A stretch of DNA of 64,000 bases. Source: Armatimonadota bacterium. Lineage in GTDB: Bacteria > Armatimonadota > Fimbriimonadia > Fimbriimonadales > Fimbriimonadaceae. The stretch is from NCBI GenBank assembly GCA_020161505.1, contig JAIUNY010000001.1, positions 248,001-312,000 on the forward strand, in the 5' to 3' direction. A model generated the notes under the pieces. The model saw only the letters and a list, made by a program, of their open reading frames with translations, did not search any database and was not told the DNA's origin. Position 1 is the stretch's first letter; each line of letters begins with the position of its first letter. Positions 62,246-64,000 of the stretch are shown piece after piece. Made by a program: the position numbers and the translations under genes.

Positions 62246-64000
62246 ATGGGGCTCGGTAAACTCTCCACCAGCATGGCCAAGCGGTATTACGTCACCACTC
62301 CGATTTACTACGTGAACTCGATTCCTCACGTAGGGCACGCTCTGACCATGCTGGCGTGTGACGTCTGCAAGCGATATGCCGAGATGCAGGGCCAGGAAGC
62401 CAGCTTCTTGACCGGAACCGACGAAAACGGCCTCAAGGTGATGGAAGCCGCCGCTGCAGCGGGCGAATCTCCGATGGCATTTGTAGATCGGATCAGCAAG
62501 ACGTTCAGCGACTGCGCGGAAACCCTGGGGATGAGCAACGACATCTTCTTCCGCACCACGAGCGATCAACACAAGCGTGCCGCACAGAGACTGTTCGAGG
62601 TCATTCGCGACAACGGCTACATCTATCTCGACAAGTACGAGGGCTGGTATGACGTGAGCTCGGAAACCTTTGTGAAGGAGAGCGAAGTCGTCGACGGAAA
62701 GAGCCCCGATGGTAACCCGGTGCGATGGGTGGAGGAAGAGAACTACTTCTTCAAACTCTCGGCGTTTGGCGATCGACTCCTCGCGAAGATCGAGGAAGAG
62801 CCGGACTGGCTCCTGCCTCATGTTCGCAAGAACGAGGTCGTGAGCTTTATCCAGCAAGGTCTGCGCGATATCTGCATCACGCGGGCGAATCCTGGCTGGG
62901 GAATCCCTGTGCCAGGCGATGAGAGCAAGGTGATTTACGTCTGGTTCGATGCCCTCATCAACTACTTGGCTGCGACCGGTTGGCCGGATGCAGGTTGGGA
63001 GGATTTGTGGCCCGCCGACGTGCACTGGATGGCGAAGGAGATCTTCACCCGGTTCCATGCGACTCTCTGGCCCGCTATGCTGATGGCAGCGGATTTGCCT
63101 CTCCCGAAGCGCGTGATCGCGCACGGTTGGTTCGTGTTCGGCGACAGCAAGATGAGCAAATCGAAGGGCAATGTGATCGGGCCAGACGAGCTGATCAAGT
63201 TCTACACGGAGACGGCGGGATGCTCGCCGAAACTGGCGGTGGATGTCGTGCGCTTCAGCCTTGCGCGGGCTCTGCCGTACGAAGGCGATACGAATTACAC
63301 CCTGGAAGAAGTCGCGAGGATTTACAACGCCGATCTCGCAAACGATCTGGGCAACGCGCTGAATCGCAGCCTGAGCATGGCGCACAAGTTTACGTCTGGC
63401 TTAGTGCCCGATGCGGCGGTCGAGGATGATGCCTTGAAGGCGGCATTAGAAGCTAAGGAAGAAGCGGAAGATGCAATGAACGCCTTACGCTTAGACGATG
63501 TGGTCGCTGCTGGTATCGACCTGATCCGTTGGCTGAACAAGTACATCGACACCCGCGCGCCATGGGCTCTGGCAAAGAACGAGGATCCTGCGCTGGCGGG
63601 TGTGATCCGCTCGATGCTCTATGCGGTGCGCAATGCGGAAGGGTTGCTCCGACCCTTCATCCCCTCAACCGCAGATGCCATTGCCGCTCAGTTCCGGCTG
63701 CCTGGCCTCACCGATTGGTCGATGATTGGCACCGAAGCCGCTCTGCCCGCAGGCACACAGCTCGGCGAGCCCCAACCGATGTTCCCCCGACTTGACAAAA
63801 AGATCATGGAATCACTGAAACCCCAACCAGAAGCCTCCGCTCCGAAGGAAGAGAAGCCGGCGAAGAAAGAAAAGCCGAAGTTCGAAGTTCCGGCGGAGAT
63901 TGAGTTCACGGACTTCATGAAGGTGAATCTGCGCGTGGGGCGGGTGATTGAGGCCGAGGGCATCGAGGGCAGCGATAAGCTGGTGAAGCTCCAGGTGCTG
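62246..64000 (+). CDS. metG: methionyl-tRNA synthetase, C-terminus cut by window end
   Basis: 585 codons visible with no stop before 64000. The ATG at 62246 has GGAGGG 5 bases upstream; a second ATG at 62273 is possible. It charges tRNA-Met. The HIGH-type motif is PHVGHALT, TGTDENG and FDALINYLAATGWP follow, and the KMSKS motif reads DSKMSKSKGN. After the anticodon-binding domain and a Lys/Pro/Glu-rich linker, the tRNA-binding OB domain begins (FTDFMKVNLRVGRVIE), as in the dimeric MetRS form. The zinc-finger insert of some MetRS is absent. Confidence 0.97.
   Translation, partial: MGLGKLSTSMAKRYYVTTPIYYVNSIPHVGHALTMLACDVCKRYAEMQGQEASFLTGTDENGLKVMEAAAAAGESPMAFVDRISKTFSDCAETLGMSNDIFFRTTSDQHKRAAQRLFEVIRDNGYIYLDKYEGWYDVSSETFVKESEVVDGKSPDGNPVRWVEEENYFFKLSAFGDRLLAKIEEEPDWLLPHVRKNEVVSFIQQGLRDICITRANPGWGIPVPGDESKVIYVWFDALINYLAATGWPDAGWEDLWPADVHWMAKEIFTRFHATLWPAMLMAADLPLPKRVIAHGWFVFGDSKMSKSKGNVIGPDELIKFYTETAGCSPKLAVDVVRFSLARALPYEGDTNYTLEEVARIYNADLANDLGNALNRSLSMAHKFTSGLVPDAAVEDDALKAALEAKEEAEDAMNALRLDDVVAAGIDLIRWLNKYIDTRAPWALAKNEDPALAGVIRSMLYAVRNAEGLLRPFIPSTADAIAAQFRLPGLTDWSMIGTEAALPAGTQLGEPQPMFPRLDKKIMESLKPQPEASAPKEEKPAKKEKPKFEVPAEIEFTDFMKVNLRVGRVIEAEGIEGSDKLVKLQVL

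Noticed and set aside
62210-63385. 391-codon open frame on the minus strand
   Set aside because: It is antisense to metG, whose motifs are unmistakable; the frame has no recognisable domain.

Overview
The window is dense, GC-rich bacterial chromosome carrying core housekeeping genes and a large extracytoplasmic complement. The cell appears to be a diderm: it encodes a lipoprotein N-acyltransferase (Lnt), an LptD-like outer-membrane barrel and a CsgG-like secreted protein. It also has many class III (type IV pilin) leader peptides, GspF/PilC proteins, PilZ and HD-GYP proteins, Ser/Thr kinase signalling and a Ycf46-type AAA ATPase. This mixture, with prepilin leaders of the KGFTLLE type, fits Armatimonadota (Fimbriimonadia-like) best. 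That placement is inference; there is no rRNA in the window. I saw no tRNA, rRNA, CRISPR array, insertion sequence or prophage.

Layout. 1-3109: purE end, folD, a membrane-anchored hydrolase, a ComEA-like SLBB/HhH protein and a methyltransferase. 3069-5514 (minus): Ppx/GppA phosphatase and a GT-C glycosyltransferase. 5671-7836: ribosomal protein S1 and coaE. 8066-16780: four large exported proteins (CsgG-like protein with a GGGTT repeat; FlgD-Ig secreted protein; Big_1-LptD-like barrel; large exported unknown). 16777-25042: nadB, HTTM pair, an unknown, fRMsr-like GAF protein, lon, GbsR-like regulator, PilZ-like protein. 25052-32311: ferredoxin, TetR regulator with a likely operator, A-type Fe-S carrier, PilZ, HD-GYP, a secreted KPEAKP-repeat protein with a near-consensus promoter, PqaA-like hydrolase. 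32318-38224: gpsA, a lower-GC islet (Cys-rich protein and a membrane-pilin fusion), ahcY with a structured upstream element, maf, DegT aminotransferase. 38331-47481: epimerase, Ser/Thr kinase, zinc-ribbon protein, Ycf46, Clp1-tail-like protein, histidine phosphatase, lnt and a small unknown. 47744-54849: rpsO, pnp, folK, two GspF paralogues, a membrane DnaJ protein. 54908-62122 (minus): two adjacent, evidently duplicated minor-pilin operons. 62246-64000: metG, running off the end.

How the genes fit together. One set serves one-carbon, methionine-cycle and cofactor metabolism (purE, folD, folK, ahcY, metG, coaE, nadB). A second set builds and regulates a type IV pilus or type II-like pseudopilus (two GspF, seven minor-pilin genes, PilZ and HD-GYP proteins, a ComEA-like DNA-uptake protein). 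A third set is envelope biogenesis (Lnt, LptD-like, GT-C, gpsA, L-Ala-Glu epimerase).

The observations most worth a second look are: (1) a duplicated minor-pilin operon; (2) a multi-membrane-span protein with a perfect prepilin motif in its middle, next to a Cys-rich protein, in a lower-GC islet; (3) a -10-like hexamer exactly 6-7 nt before the start codon of about ten genes, suggesting widespread leaderless mRNAs; (4) a strong two-helix structured element upstream of ahcY; (5) a Big_1 domain on an LptD-like barrel; (6) a Ser/Thr kinase without a glycine-rich loop.
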